A stretch of 64,000 nucleotides of DNA from Atopomonas hussainii (lineage in GTDB: Bacteria > Pseudomonadota > Gammaproteobacteria > Pseudomonadales > Pseudomonadaceae). Numbering within the stretch: position 1 is the stretch's first letter; the number at the start of each line of letters is the position of its first letter. Location: contig NZ_FOAS01000002.1 in assembly GCF_900109735.1 (NCBI RefSeq), forward strand, positions 1 through 64,000. The letters are read 5' to 3'. The notes under the pieces were generated by a model that was not told where the DNA came from, made no database searches, and was given only the letters and a program-made list of their open reading frames with translations. The position numbers were made by a program, and so were the translations under genes. This document shows positions 47,000-55,879 of the stretch, piece after piece.

Positions 47000-49144
47000 A
47001 TGACTGACGCCATCCGTTACGAAAAAGGTCAGGACAACATTGTCGTGCTGACCATGGATATGCCCGGCCAAAGTGCCAACACCATGAACGCGACGTACCG
47101 CGCAGCCATGGCCAAGGTGGTTGAGCGCCTTGAGGCGGAAAAAGACAGCCTCGCCGGGGTGATTGTCACCAGCGCGAAGAAAACCTTCTTCGCCGGCGGC
47201 GACTTGAATGAATTGGTCAAAGTGACCAAAGCCGACGCCGAAGCCTTCTACCGCATGATTTTGCAGGTCAAAGGCGACCTGCGCCGTTTGGAAACCCTCG
47301 GCAAACCGGTGGTCGCCGCCATCAATGGCGCGGCGCTGGGCGGGGGTTGGGAGATTGCCTTGGCCTGTCATCACCGCATTGCGCTGAACAACGCCAGCAT
47401 CCAGTTGGGCCTGCCGGAAGTCACCTTAGGTCTGCTGCCCGGTGGCGGTGGGGTGGTGCGTATGGTGCGCCTGCTGGGGATCGAAAAAGCCCTGCCGTAT
47501 TTGGCCGAAGGCAAAAAAGTGCGCCCTGATGCGGCGCTAAAAGCCGGTTTAGTCCACGAATTGGCCGACAACACCGATGACATGCTGGCCAAGGCCCGCG
47601 CCTGGATTGCCGCCAATCCGCAAGCGGCGCAGCCGTGGGATGTGAAGGGCTACAAGATTCCCGGTGGCACGCCGAGTACCCCGGCGGTGGCACAAATGCT
47701 GGCGATTGCGCCCAGTGTGCTGCGCAGCAAAACCAAGGGCTGCTTCCCGGCGCCGGAGAAAATTCTCGCCGCCGCCGTGGAAGGCGCGCAGGTCGACTTC
47801 GACACCGCGCAGCTGATCGAAGCCCGCTACTTCACCGAGCTAACCACCGGGCAAGTGGCGAAGAACATGATCAACACCTTCTGGTTCCAGCTCAACGAGA
47901 TCAACGCCGGCCAGTCGCGTCCGCAAGGTTTCGACGTGCGCCCGACCAAGAAAGTCGGTGTGCTCGGCGCCGGCATGATGGGCGCAGGCATTGCCTATGT
48001 GTCCGCCGCAGCGGGTATCGAGGTGGTGCTCAAAGACGTGTCGGTGGAAGCGGCCGAGAAGGGTAAAAACTACTCTGCCAAACTATTGGAGAAGAAAGTC
48101 GCCAAGGGCCACATGACGGCCGAGAAACGCGATGCCTTCTTGAGCCTGATCACGCCAACCGCCAGCGAAGCCGACTTTGCCGGTTGCGACTTGATTATCG
48201 AAGCCGTGTTTGAAGACCGCGACCTGAAAGCCAAGGTGACTTCGGCGGCGGAAAGCGCAGCGCTCAGTGATGCGGTGATTGCCTCGAACACCTCGACCTT
48301 GCCGATCACCGGCTTGGCCACGGCCGTTAAGCAGGCTGAAAAGTTTATTGGCCTGCACTTCTTTAGCCCCGTGGACAAAATGCCGCTGGTGGAAATCATC
48401 CGTGGCGCGCAAACCAATGACGAAACCTTGGCCCGCGCCTTCGACTACGTGTTGCAGATCAAGAAGACGCCAATCGTGGTCAACGACAGCCGTGGCTTCT
48501 TCACCTCACGCGTGTTCGGCACCTTCACCAACGAAGGCTTGGCCATGTTGGGCGAGGGCGTGTCGGCGGCGATGATCGAAGCCGAAGCGCGCAAAGCCGG
48601 CATGCCGGTTGGCCCGCTGGCGATCAGCGACGAAGTGTCGATGAGCCTGATGGCGCACATCCGCCAGCAAACCGTGGCCGACCTGCAAGCCGAAGGCAAA
48701 GCCGTGCCCGAGCACCCTGCGTTTGCCGTGATCGACCTGATGCTGCACGAGTTCAAACGCCCCGGCAAAGCCGCTGGCGGTGGTTTCTACGACTACCCAG
48801 CAGGTGGCAAAAAGCGCCTGTGGTCGGAGTTGAAACAGCGCTTTGAAAAAGCCGAGGCGCAGATTTCTGCCGAAGACGTGCGCGACCGCATCCTGTTTAT
48901 TCAGGCCATTGAAACCGTGCGTTGCGTGGAAGAGGGCGTGCTGAAAAGCGTGGCCGACGCCAACATCGGCTCGATCTTCGGCATCGGCTTTGCTGCGTGG
49001 ACTGGCGGTGCGCTGCAGTTCATCAACCAATACGGCGTGAAAGACTTTGTCGCCCGCGCCGAGTACTTGGCTGAGCAGTACGGTGAGCGCTTCCAGCCGC
49101 CAGCACTGTTGCTGGAGAAAGCGGCTAAAGGCGAAGGCTTTTAA
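47000..49144 (+). CDS. Enoyl-CoA hydratase/3-hydroxyacyl-CoA dehydrogenase (FadB/FadJ-type)
   Basis: A 714-residue two-domain enzyme. The N-terminal crotonase part (1-300) has the oxyanion-hole stretch FFAGGDLNEL and NGAALGGGWEIALACHHRIAL with its catalytic Glu in LGLPEVTLGLLPGGGG. The dehydrogenase part begins at KKVGVLGAGMMGAGIAYVSA (near 315), has the catalytic His in GLHFFSPVDKMPLVEII, and the C-terminal helical domain ends in AAKGEGF. The ATG at 47000 gives MTDAIRYEKG. Partner of the preceding thiolase; followed by a strong terminator. Confidence 0.94.
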   Translation: MTDAIRYEKGQDNIVVLTMDMPGQSANTMNATYRAAMAKVVERLEAEKDSLAGVIVTSAKKTFFAGGDLNELVKVTKADAEAFYRMILQVKGDLRRLETLGKPVVAAINGAALGGGWEIALACHHRIALNNASIQLGLPEVTLGLLPGGGGVVRMVRLLGIEKALPYLAEGKKVRPDAALKAGLVHELADNTDDMLAKARAWIAANPQAAQPWDVKGYKIPGGTPSTPAVAQMLAIAPSVLRSKTKGCFPAPEKILAAAVEGAQVDFDTAQLIEARYFTELTTGQVAKNMINTFWFQLNEINAGQSRPQGFDVRPTKKVGVLGAGMMGAGIAYVSAAAGIEVVLKDVSVEAAEKGKNYSAKLLEKKVAKGHMTAEKRDAFLSLITPTASEADFAGCDLIIEAVFEDRDLKAKVTSAAESAALSDAVIASNTSTLPITGLATAVKQAEKFIGLHFFSPVDKMPLVEIIRGAQTNDETLARAFDYVLQIKKTPIVVNDSRGFFTSRVFGTFTNEGLAMLGEGVSAAMIEAEARKAGMPVGPLAISDEVSMSLMAHIRQQTVADLQAEGKAVPEHPAFAVIDLMLHEFKRPGKAAGGGFYDYPAGGKKRLWSELKQRFEKAEAQISAEDVRDRILFIQAIETVRCVEEGVLKSVADANIGSIFGIGFAAWTGGALQFINQYGVKDFVARAEYLAEQYGERFQPPALLLEKAAKGEGF

Positions 49145-49167
49145 CGGAGCCTTTAGCGCCTACAACG

Positions 49168-49207
49168 ACAACGCCCCGGTTGTGGTGACCGGGGCGTTGT
49201 TGTTTTT
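49168..49207 (+). terminator. Terminator after the fadB-type gene
   Basis: ACAACGCCCCGGT (49168-49180), TGTGGTG, ACCGGGGCGTTGT (49188-49200), then TGTTTTT: a perfect 13-bp stem with a T tract. Confidence 0.92.
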
Positions 49208-49256
49208 GCGAGTTTTAGCTTCTGTTTAGATAGGCGCTGATTAAATCGGCGCCTGC

Positions 49257-51410
49257 TTAGAAGCTGTAGATCAAAGTGGCACGTGCGTTCAACGGAGCGC
49301 CGGGCACGATGTTGTTATTGTTGTGCGCGCTTTGCGCGTATTCCTTGTTGGTGAGGTTTTCCACGTTCACTTGCAGCGCTAAGTCTGCGCTGATGGTGTG
49401 GTAAACCGCCGCGTCAAAGCGGGTGTAGCCCGGCAGCAGAGTGCTTTGCGAGGCGGTGGGCACCGCCGCGTACATTTGCGCACGGCTGATCATGCCCAGC
49501 GCCACGCCCCAACGGTCGTTCAGGTCGTAACGGTTCCACAGCGAGAAGGTTTCTTCCGGGGTTTGTGCCAGCTCGGCGCCTTCGGCAATCGCGCTGCTGC
49601 CGGTGCCTTGGGCTTCGGTGATTTCACCGTCTTGCCAAGCGTAACCGCCGAACATACTCCACTGCTCGGTGATATTCCCGCTCACGCCCAGCTCAAAGCC
49701 TTGGGTTTGTTGGCCGTCGACCAAAATGCTCTGGGTCGGATTGCTCGGGTCTTGGATGGCTACGTTCTGGCGCTCCAGTTGATACAGCGCGGCGGTCACC
49801 GCCAGTGCTGGGGTGATGTCCCACTTGGCGCCCACTTCATGGTTGATGAACTTCTCCGGGCTCAGTGCGCTGCTGCTGGGGGTGAGATCCACCACTTGAT
49901 CGCCGGCGCGCGGCACGAAGGTTTCGCTGTAGCTGGCGTATAGCGAGACGTTCTCAATCGGCTTGAAGATCAAACCGGCACGCGGCGACAGTTTGTCGTC
50001 GGTGGTGTTGGTTTGGGTGTTGGCCAGATTGTCGCGGTGATCCACCTTGAAGCGGTCTTGACGCAGGCCCAGCACCAGTTCCCACTGGTCCGACAGCACC
50101 ACTTGGTCTTGCAGGTAGACGGCGGCAATGTCGGCCTCGCTCTGACGGTCGCGCGACAGCTTAGTGAAGCTCACCGGGCCGTTATAGGTAGGGTTAGCTG
50201 CAGTGACGTTGCCGAGGGTTTCGCCGCTTTGCGGAATCAACCGGCGGTTATCGGTGTCTTGCTGGCCGAACTCAGTACCCAACAGCAGTTTGTGGGTGAT
50301 GCTGCCGGTGTGCAGGGTGTAGAGCAGGTCGGTTTGGTTGATCAGGTTTTCCCGCTCGGTTTCGTCGCGGTAGGCACCGATCCGCACGTTGCCATCGTTC
50401 TGCATGGCGCGGGTGATGTAGACGTTCTGGTAGTACTTGTCGTAATCGGCGTAGCGCAGGCGGTTACGCAGGGTGACGCCGTTATTGAACTCGTGCTCGA
50501 CCAATGCGTTAAACGCGTGGGTGTCAGTTTCGTTGGGGCTTTGTGCGGCGTTACCCCAGAAGGTGTCGGTTTCCCCCAGCTGCCAAGGGCGGTTGCCTAA
50601 GCTGCTGTTGCCCGCGCCGTTAACCGACGGCACGCCACGGTCACCAATGCGCTGGTCATTAAAGTATTCGGCGCTCAGCACTACCTTGGTCTGCTCGCTG
50701 GGGCGCAGGGTCATGGTGGGGGTGAGGCCGTAACGTTTGAGATCAACGCCATCGCGGTAGCTGTGGCTGTCTTCGTAGACGGCGTTAAGGCGCAGGGCGA
50801 CGTTGTCGTTGACTGGACTGCCAACGTCTAGCGTGCTGCGGCGGTGATCCCACGAGCCGTACGACAAGCTGATTTCGCGCACTGGGTCCCAGCCGGCTTC
50901 TTTGCTCACGCGGTTGATCACCCCGCCGGCGCCGCCACGGCCAAAGATCATCGCGTTAGCGCCTTTGAGCACTTCGATGCGGTCGGTGTTGTACAGGTCG
51001 CGGTAGGTTTGTACGTCGTCGCGCATGCCGTCGAGGTAGAAGTCGCCGGTGCTGACGCCTGCACCACGGAAGTTCACCGCGTCGCGGTTGCCTTCGCCTT
51101 GCGAGGCCTGCACGCCCGGCACGTATTGCACCACTTCGCTGACGCTTTGCAACGACATGTCTTTGATCAGGTCTTGCGGCACTACGGTGACGCTTTGCGG
51201 TACGTCGATCAGCGCGGTGTCGGTCTTGGTCGCGGTGCGGCTTTGTTTGGCGTTGTAGCCTTTGACCGGACGGGTGTCGCTTTGTTGTTCGCCGACGACA
51301 TCCACAGTACCCATGCTGTGGGTACGCTCAGCAGCATGACTGGACAACGAGACAGACACAGCACACAGGGCCGCGGCCAAAGGCAGCAGCTGGAAAGCAG
51401 GGCGAGACAT
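49257..51410 (-). CDS. TonB-dependent siderophore receptor (catecholate Fiu-like)
   Basis: A 717-residue outer-membrane receptor with a signal peptide ending at LSSHAA (residue 27). The plug has DVPQSVTVVPQDLIKDM, FRGAGVSTGDFYLDGMRDDVQTYRDLYNTDRIEVLKGANAMIFGRGGAGGVIN, the pattern of the Fiu/COG4774 group of catecholate receptors. The barrel ends in LNARATLIYSF. It has no transporter genes beside it, so it would share periplasmic and inner-membrane partners encoded elsewhere. A good Fur box lies upstream. The exact ligand is not readable. Confidence 0.9.
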   Translation of the reverse strand: MSRPAFQLLPLAAALCAVSVSLSSHAAERTHSMGTVDVVGEQQSDTRPVKGYNAKQSRTATKTDTALIDVPQSVTVVPQDLIKDMSLQSVSEVVQYVPGVQASQGEGNRDAVNFRGAGVSTGDFYLDGMRDDVQTYRDLYNTDRIEVLKGANAMIFGRGGAGGVINRVSKEAGWDPVREISLSYGSWDHRRSTLDVGSPVNDNVALRLNAVYEDSHSYRDGVDLKRYGLTPTMTLRPSEQTKVVLSAEYFNDQRIGDRGVPSVNGAGNSSLGNRPWQLGETDTFWGNAAQSPNETDTHAFNALVEHEFNNGVTLRNRLRYADYDKYYQNVYITRAMQNDGNVRIGAYRDETERENLINQTDLLYTLHTGSITHKLLLGTEFGQQDTDNRRLIPQSGETLGNVTAANPTYNGPVSFTKLSRDRQSEADIAAVYLQDQVVLSDQWELVLGLRQDRFKVDHRDNLANTQTNTTDDKLSPRAGLIFKPIENVSLYASYSETFVPRAGDQVVDLTPSSSALSPEKFINHEVGAKWDITPALAVTAALYQLERQNVAIQDPSNPTQSILVDGQQTQGFELGVSGNITEQWSMFGGYAWQDGEITEAQGTGSSAIAEGAELAQTPEETFSLWNRYDLNDRWGVALGMISRAQMYAAVPTASQSTLLPGYTRFDAAVYHTISADLALQVNVENLTNKEYAQSAHNNNNIVPGAPLNARATLIYSF

Positions 51411-51466
51411 GGGCGAAGCACCTCAAAAAGGCGGGGGAGGAAATTTCGCCGCTATTCTTCACAATC

Positions 51467-51485
51467 AAGAATTATTAGCAATATC
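51467..51485 (-). promoter_or_regulatory. Fur box upstream of the second TonB receptor
   Basis: On the minus strand GATATTGCTAATAATTCTT matches 14 of 19 positions of the Fur consensus GATAATGATAATCATTATC. It lies 57 bases before the start codon in an AT-rich stretch. An overlapping perfect repeat AATATC-N5-GATATT (51480-51496) extends it and could hold a second Fur dimer. Confidence 0.72.
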
Positions 51486-51598
51486 ACTTAGATATTATTT
51501 AGCTTTAATTTTCAGTCTTGCCCTTGGTCAATATTGGCCTGTCATAGGTGTGTTGGGCTGTGCTGCTTTGCCGCGTGAAGCGGTTTAGTGCTGCAAAG

Positions 51599-51631
51599 AA
51601 AAACGCCTGCACAGGGCTGTGCAGGCGTTTT
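51599..51631 (-). terminator. Terminator after the chemoreceptor gene
   Basis: AAAACGCCTGCACA, GGGC, TGTGCAGGCGTTTT: a perfect 14-bp stem with T tract on the minus strand, about 33 bases after the stop at 51664. Confidence 0.88.
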
Positions 51632-51663
51632 GCGCTGGCGGGTGGGGCTTAGCCGTGGCGGCG

Positions 51664-53544
51664 TTACACCTTAAAGCGCCCCAGCAGTTTGTTTTGCTGG
51701 CTCACTTGGTCGCCCATCAGGCCGCATTGCTGCACTTGCTGCTCGGCACCACCGGCGACGTCTTGGCTGATGTCGCGGATATTGGTGGTGTTGCGGTTGA
51801 TCTCCTCGGTGGTGGCGCTTTGCTCTTCGGCGGCCGTGGCGATCTGCAGGTTCATGTCGTTGATGCGGGTAATCGCGTCGCGAATTTTGTGCAGCGATTC
51901 GTTGGCCGCGCTGGCTTCTTCGGCGGTTTGCGTGGCGCTGTCGCGGTTGATGCGCATCTTCTCTTCGGCTTGTTTCACGCCGCTGGACAGCTGGTCGATC
52001 ATCTCGCGAATTTCGCGGGTGGATTCTTGTGTGCGCGAGGCCAGCGAGCGCACCTCGTCGGCCACCACAGCAAAGCCTCGGCCAGATTCACCGGCGCGCG
52101 CCGCTTCAATCGCCGCGTTCAAGGCCAGCAGGTTGGTTTGTTCGGCAATGCCGGTGATCACCGAGAGAATCGACTCGATGTTATGGCTGACTTTGGCCAG
52201 TTCGTTAATCGCATGGCTGGTGTCGTCCATGTCATTGGCCAGCTGCTTGATGGCGTCGGTCGAGCGTGACACCACGCGCACGCCTTTGGCGGTTTCTTCG
52301 TTGGCGGCATTGGCGGCGCTGGCGGCTGCCTGCGCGTTACGCGCCACTTCTTCGGCGGTGGCGGCCATTTCGTGCATCGCAGCGGCCAGTTGATCAAGCT
52401 CTTGCAACTGCTGCTGCAAGTGGCTGGAGGCATGCTCGGCGGCGTTGGAGGTCAGCACTGTGCTTTGGCGCACTTGGCTGGCGCTGCCCAGCACTTCGCT
52501 GATCAGTTTCTGCAAGCTTTCGAGGAAGCTGTTGAACTCTTGCGAGACTTGCGTCAGCTCGTCGTTGCCGGTCACTGGCAGGCGGCGGGTGAGGTCGCCT
52601 TCGCCACGGTTGATCTCCGACAGCGAGCGCTGCAACTCAGTCAGTGGGGCGAGCAATTTGCTCATCAGCAGGGTCAGCAGGCCAATGCTGATCAGCACGC
52701 CGACTACAGTGCCCACCACGGCTTTCCAGCGCAGGCTGTTGGCCGAAGCCATGACGATGTCTTCATCCAGCACCACGCCGATATACCAGTCCATGCCTTG
52801 CAGGTTATCGAGGTGGGTAAAAGACACTAAACGGTCGCCGGCTTTGGTGCTCACTTCGGTGAGTTCGGGGTTAAGCGCCGGGCGCTGACCATCGAACAAC
52901 TCGCTATAGGCTTTGCCGTTTAGCTTGGCATCGGGGTGGGAAATGATGTTGCCGTTCTTGCTCAGCAAGAAGGCATAACCGGCGCCGTTGAAGTCCAGCG
53001 TGTTGACCGCTTTGGACACCGTTTGCAGCGACAGGTCACCACCAAAGGCACCCATAAACTGGCCCTTGTCGGTGAGCTTGGCGGTGGCGGAAATCAGAAT
53101 TTCGCCAGTGCCGGCATCGGCATACGGTTCGGTCAGCACGGCGCGGCTGGCTTGCTTGGCGGTGCTGTACCACGGCCGCTGACGGGCATCCCAGTTGGTG
53201 GGGTTCCACGAGGTGTCGTTGGTGATGCGTGCGCCATCGGTTTCTAGACCACCAAAGATGAGCAAGAACTCACCCTTCAAAATGGGCCGGTCAAACACGT
53301 ATTGAATTTGTTCGGCGCTGAAATTGCCGTCGATGCTCTGCGCCATCATGTCGATGAGGTGCAGTTTGCCGTTCAGCCAGTTTTCGATCTGCGTGGCCAG
53401 CGCGCTGCTGGATTCGCGAATGGAAGAGTTGGCTTCGGCGCGCAAGGTGTCACGCACTTGGCTGACTTGCGACCACGACAGCAAAGCGGCGGTGAGAAAC
53501 AGCACTGTCGCGGCGGCAAGGCCCACTTTATGGGTGATTTTCAT
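51664..53544 (-). CDS. Methyl-accepting chemotaxis protein with dCache_1 sensor
   Basis: A 626-residue chemoreceptor: TM1 about 7-28, a periplasmic double-Cache domain about 30-270, TM2 about 273-297, HAMP to about 350, then the cytoplasmic signalling hairpin whose tip is [22 protein letters not shown]. The sensor contains [12 protein letters not shown] followed by PYADAGTGE. Amino-acid receptors such as PctA carry Y-x4-R-x-W-Y here, so the first Tyr is replaced by Trp. There is no C-terminal pentapeptide for CheR binding. A sigma-28 promoter precedes it, fitting control with flagella. Confidence 0.93.
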   Translation of the reverse strand: MKITHKVGLAAATVLFLTAALLSWSQVSQVRDTLRAEANSSIRESSSALATQIENWLNGKLHLIDMMAQSIDGNFSAEQIQYVFDRPILKGEFLLIFGGLETDGARITNDTSWNPTNWDARQRPWYSTAKQASRAVLTEPYADAGTGEILISATAKLTDKGQFMGAFGGDLSLQTVSKAVNTLDFNGAGYAFLLSKNGNIISHPDAKLNGKAYSELFDGQRPALNPELTEVSTKAGDRLVSFTHLDNLQGMDWYIGVVLDEDIVMASANSLRWKAVVGTVVGVLISIGLLTLLMSKLLAPLTELQRSLSEINRGEGDLTRRLPVTGNDELTQVSQEFNSFLESLQKLISEVLGSASQVRQSTVLTSNAAEHASSHLQQQLQELDQLAAAMHEMAATAEEVARNAQAAASAANAANEETAKGVRVVSRSTDAIKQLANDMDDTSHAINELAKVSHNIESILSVITGIAEQTNLLALNAAIEAARAGESGRGFAVVADEVRSLASRTQESTREIREMIDQLSSGVKQAEEKMRINRDSATQTAEEASAANESLHKIRDAITRINDMNLQIATAAEEQSATTEEINRNTTNIRDISQDVAGGAEQQVQQCGLMGDQVSQQNKLLGRFKV

Positions 53545-53582
53545 CGGGGTGCCCTGTTGGTTGGATGTCTTAGATGCCGTTT

Positions 53583-53609
53583 AAATCGGCATATACCGCA
53601 CTTCCTTGA
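53583..53609 (-). promoter_or_regulatory. Sigma-28 (FliA) promoter for the chemoreceptor
   Basis: On the minus strand TCAAGGAA-N11-GCCGATTT matches the FliA pattern TAAAGTTT-N11-GCCGATAA, with exact spacing and the full GCCGAT core. It lies 39 bases before the ATG. Confidence 0.75.
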
Positions 53610-53753
53610 GGGCGCTGCACGGTTTTTGTGCGTGGCGCCTTGGCACTCCTTCGCAGCAGAACGTGCCGCATCAGCAGCGCGCTTGTGTATTGAGCCTAGA
53701 CGCTAACGGCGCATTGCGCCTGCAAGGGGGTTAAACGCGCGACTGATTATTTA

Positions 53754-53767
53754 TTGATCAAGGTCAA
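53754..53767 (+). promoter_or_regulatory. ANR/FNR box upstream of the ccoM-like gene
   Basis: TTGAT-CAAG-GTCAA matches 9 of 10 specified positions of TTGAT-N4-ATCAA. It lies 73 bases before the start at 53841, which suits activation at about -41.5 if the leader is near 30 bases. It implies induction when oxygen is low. Confidence 0.75.
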
Positions 53768-53840
53768 TAAGTTTTCGGGCCTCGCGCCTTACTGTGAGCC
53801 CATCGCAAAGCAAGCAGGCAGACATCCTAAGGAGCGAGCC

Positions 53841-53957
53841 ATGTTTATTGATGAAGTGGTTTTAGCCGGTGTGATCACCGTTGGCCTGATGATCGGTTTT
53901 CTCGGGGCTGTGGGGTATTTCGTGTGGAAGGATGCGCAGGGTAAGCGTAAGTCTTAA
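53841..53957 (+). CDS. ccoM: Small single-helix membrane protein, CcoM-like cbb3 oxidase subunit
   Basis: A 38-residue peptide starting MFIDEVVLAGVITVGL, after AAGGAG. It has one membrane helix (about residues 7-30) and a basic tail ending DAQGKRKS. Length, the opening MF.D.VV.AGV.TVGLM and the ending GYF.WKD match CcoM, the stabilising subunit of cbb3 cytochrome c oxidase in Pseudomonas stutzeri, as I remember it. The ANR box upstream fits a subunit of a micro-aerobic oxidase. It stands alone, far from any cco operon in this window, followed by a terminator. Confidence 0.78.
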   Translation: MFIDEVVLAGVITVGLMIGFLGAVGYFVWKDAQGKRKS

Positions 53958-53996
53958 CCGGCGTTTTGGAAGCACAGGTACACCCACGCAAGGTTT

Positions 53997-54024
53997 GGCG
54001 GGCTCATGGAAGCCCGCCTTTTTT
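53997..54024 (+). terminator. Terminator after the ccoM-like gene
   Basis: GGCGGGCT (53997-54004), CATGGA, AGCCCGCC (54011-54018), then TTTTTT. It also lies at the end of the convergent photolyase operon. Confidence 0.88.
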
Positions 54025-54028
54025 CGTT

Positions 54029-54592
54029 TTAGCGCCGCGTTTGGCGCAGGCGAAATTGCTGCTCGTATAACTGAGCAAAGCCATGCAGCAGGGGCAGGGC
54101 AATGGCCCAGATAATCGCCAATAAGCCTAAGGTGAAGGTTTGCCCCAATGGCAGGCTAACCCCGGCGATTTGGCTGCCGGCGTAATACGCCGCAGGGCCG
54201 CCGACAGCGCCGAGCAGGCTGGCGCGCCACCACGGTTTGGCGCTCCAGGCGAGGCAGTGATTGAGCGTGGTGGCCAGCAAGGCCCACATCAGCGCTAGCC
54301 ACACGGGCAGCAGGCGGCGTTCTTCGCCAAAGTCGAACACGCCCAGTTGCAGCAAGAAGCTATCGAGCGCGCTGCCGGCTAACAGCACACTAACCACTAG
54401 CTTGCCCTCGCGTGCCCAACTGCCGATGAAGATAAAGTGGCAGAGCAGTGCCAGCACCGCCACGCCGATTAGCGCCGGGTAGCTGGTGCTAAACACGCAG
54501 GCAAACCAGCCCAGTTGAAACAACGCGGCATTGGCCAGCGTGCGGCGCAGCTCGGTGCTGAGCAGGGCCGTGCTCGGCAGGGGTTCAGGCAT
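54029..54592 (-). CDS. DUF2878 membrane protein
   Basis: A 187-residue integral membrane protein with about six hydrophobic segments. The ATG at 54592 lies inside the end of the upstream methyltransferase gene (8-base overlap); the longer frame is antisense-like and unsupported. Features such as NAALFQLGWFACV at the N-terminus and LGAVGGPAAYYAGSQIAGV near residue 125 are typical of DUF2878, which in pseudomonads sits at the end of cfa-containing operons. Function unknown; a role in lipid modification is a neighbourhood inference. Confidence 0.82.
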   Translation of the reverse strand: MPEPLPSTALLSTELRRTLANAALFQLGWFACVFSTSYPALIGVAVLALLCHFIFIGSWAREGKLVVSVLLAGSALDSFLLQLGVFDFGEERRLLPVWLALMWALLATTLNHCLAWSAKPWWRASLLGAVGGPAAYYAGSQIAGVSLPLGQTFTLGLLAIIWAIALPLLHGFAQLYEQQFRLRQTRR

Positions 54593-55871
54593 TGAGTTTT
54601 TCCAACAGCGGTTGTGGGCGCGCATCCGGCTTGGCCAACAGCAGTTGCACGGTGCCAATGGTGCGCTCAAGAAAACCGCCCTCACAGTAACACAGGTAAA
54701 ACTGCCACAAACGGCGGAAGTAGCTGTCGTAACCCTGCGCCGCCAGTTGTGGCCAAGCGGCTTCAAACTGCTGGTGCCAGAGCTTTAAGGTGCGCGCGTA
54801 ATGCTGGCCGAAGTCTTCGAGGTGGTGCACGTTCATATCGCCATGCCGGTGTGCGGCATCCAGCAACACGCTGGGCGAGGGAAGTGCACCACCGGGGAAG
54901 ATATAGCGCTGAATAAAGTCGACGCTGCGCTTGGCTTGCTCGAAGCGCTGATCGCGAATGGTGATGGCTTGCAGCAGCATCAAACCATCGGCCTTGAGTA
55001 GCTGCCCGCAACGGGCGAAGTAGTCGGGTAAAAACTGATGGCCGACCGCTTCGATCATCTCAATCGACACCAGCTTGTCGTATTGGCCTTCTAGCTCGCG
55101 GTAGTCCTTAAGCAGCAGGGTGACTTGCTCGGTTAAGCCCAGCTGTTCGAGACGGCTTTGCGTGTAGGCATATTGCTCGTGCGACAGTGTGGTGGTGGTC
55201 ACGCGGCAGCCATAGTGGGTGGCGGCATAGATGGCCAGGCTGCCCCAGCCGGTACCGATCTCCAGCAGGTGATCGCTGGCTTTAAGCTCAAGCTTTTGGC
55301 AGATGCGTTCGAGCTTATTCAGTTGCGCCTGCTCTAGGGTGTCGTCGGGGGATAAGAACTGCGCGGCGGAATACATCATGGTGCGGTCGAGGAAGGCCTC
55401 AAACAGCTCGTTGCCTAAGTCGTAGTGCGCGCGAATGTTGCGCTGCGAGCCGCGCCGGGTGTTGCGATTGAGCCAATGCAGCCAGTGCAGCGCCGGGCGG
55501 GCGAGGGTGGCGAGGCCGCGTTCCATGGCATCCAACACATCGAGGTTTTGCACAAACACGCGCACCACGGCGGTAAGGTCAGGCGTCGACCAATGACCCA
55601 AAATGTACGCTTCGCCTGCGCCAATCGAGCCATTGCTGGCCACCATGCCCCACAAGGCGCTGTCGTGAATCTCGATCCGCGCACGCAGGCCGGCGCTGCT
55701 GTTGCCATAGCCGGTGACTTGGCCGTTGTCGCAAACCTCTAGAAAACCATGTTGTAAGGCATTCAGCTGGCGCTCGACCAAACGCTTGAGCAAACCGCTG
55801 CCGAGCCCTTGGCTGGCCAACGGCAGGGCGGGTTTTACTTGGTAAACGGGGCTCTTATCCGAAGCGTTCAT
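54585..55871 (-). CDS. CFA-type fatty-acid methyltransferase (cyclopropane synthase family)
   Basis: A 428-residue SAM-dependent enzyme acting on phospholipid acyl chains. The ATG at 55871 follows GGAGG. An N-terminal lipid-binding domain (1-130) precedes the core: AHYDLGNELFEAFLD, SAM motif LEIGTGWGSLA near residue 207, SIEMIEAVG near 275, YIFPGG near 325 and the Cys-containing YLCYCEGGFLER near 395. Sequence fits either cyclopropane synthesis or the methyl transfer of furan fatty-acid synthesis (UfaM type). Its place in an operon with a photolyase, a flavin oxidase and a LitR-like regulator favours the second, as an inference. Confidence 0.88.
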   Translation of the reverse strand: MNASDKSPVYQVKPALPLASQGLGSGLLKRLVERQLNALQHGFLEVCDNGQVTGYGNSSAGLRARIEIHDSALWGMVASNGSIGAGEAYILGHWSTPDLTAVVRVFVQNLDVLDAMERGLATLARPALHWLHWLNRNTRRGSQRNIRAHYDLGNELFEAFLDRTMMYSAAQFLSPDDTLEQAQLNKLERICQKLELKASDHLLEIGTGWGSLAIYAATHYGCRVTTTTLSHEQYAYTQSRLEQLGLTEQVTLLLKDYRELEGQYDKLVSIEMIEAVGHQFLPDYFARCGQLLKADGLMLLQAITIRDQRFEQAKRSVDFIQRYIFPGGALPSPSVLLDAAHRHGDMNVHHLEDFGQHYARTLKLWHQQFEAAWPQLAAQGYDSYFRRLWQFYLCYCEGGFLERTIGTVQLLLAKPDARPQPLLEKLNA

Positions 55872-55879
55872 GGTGCCTC

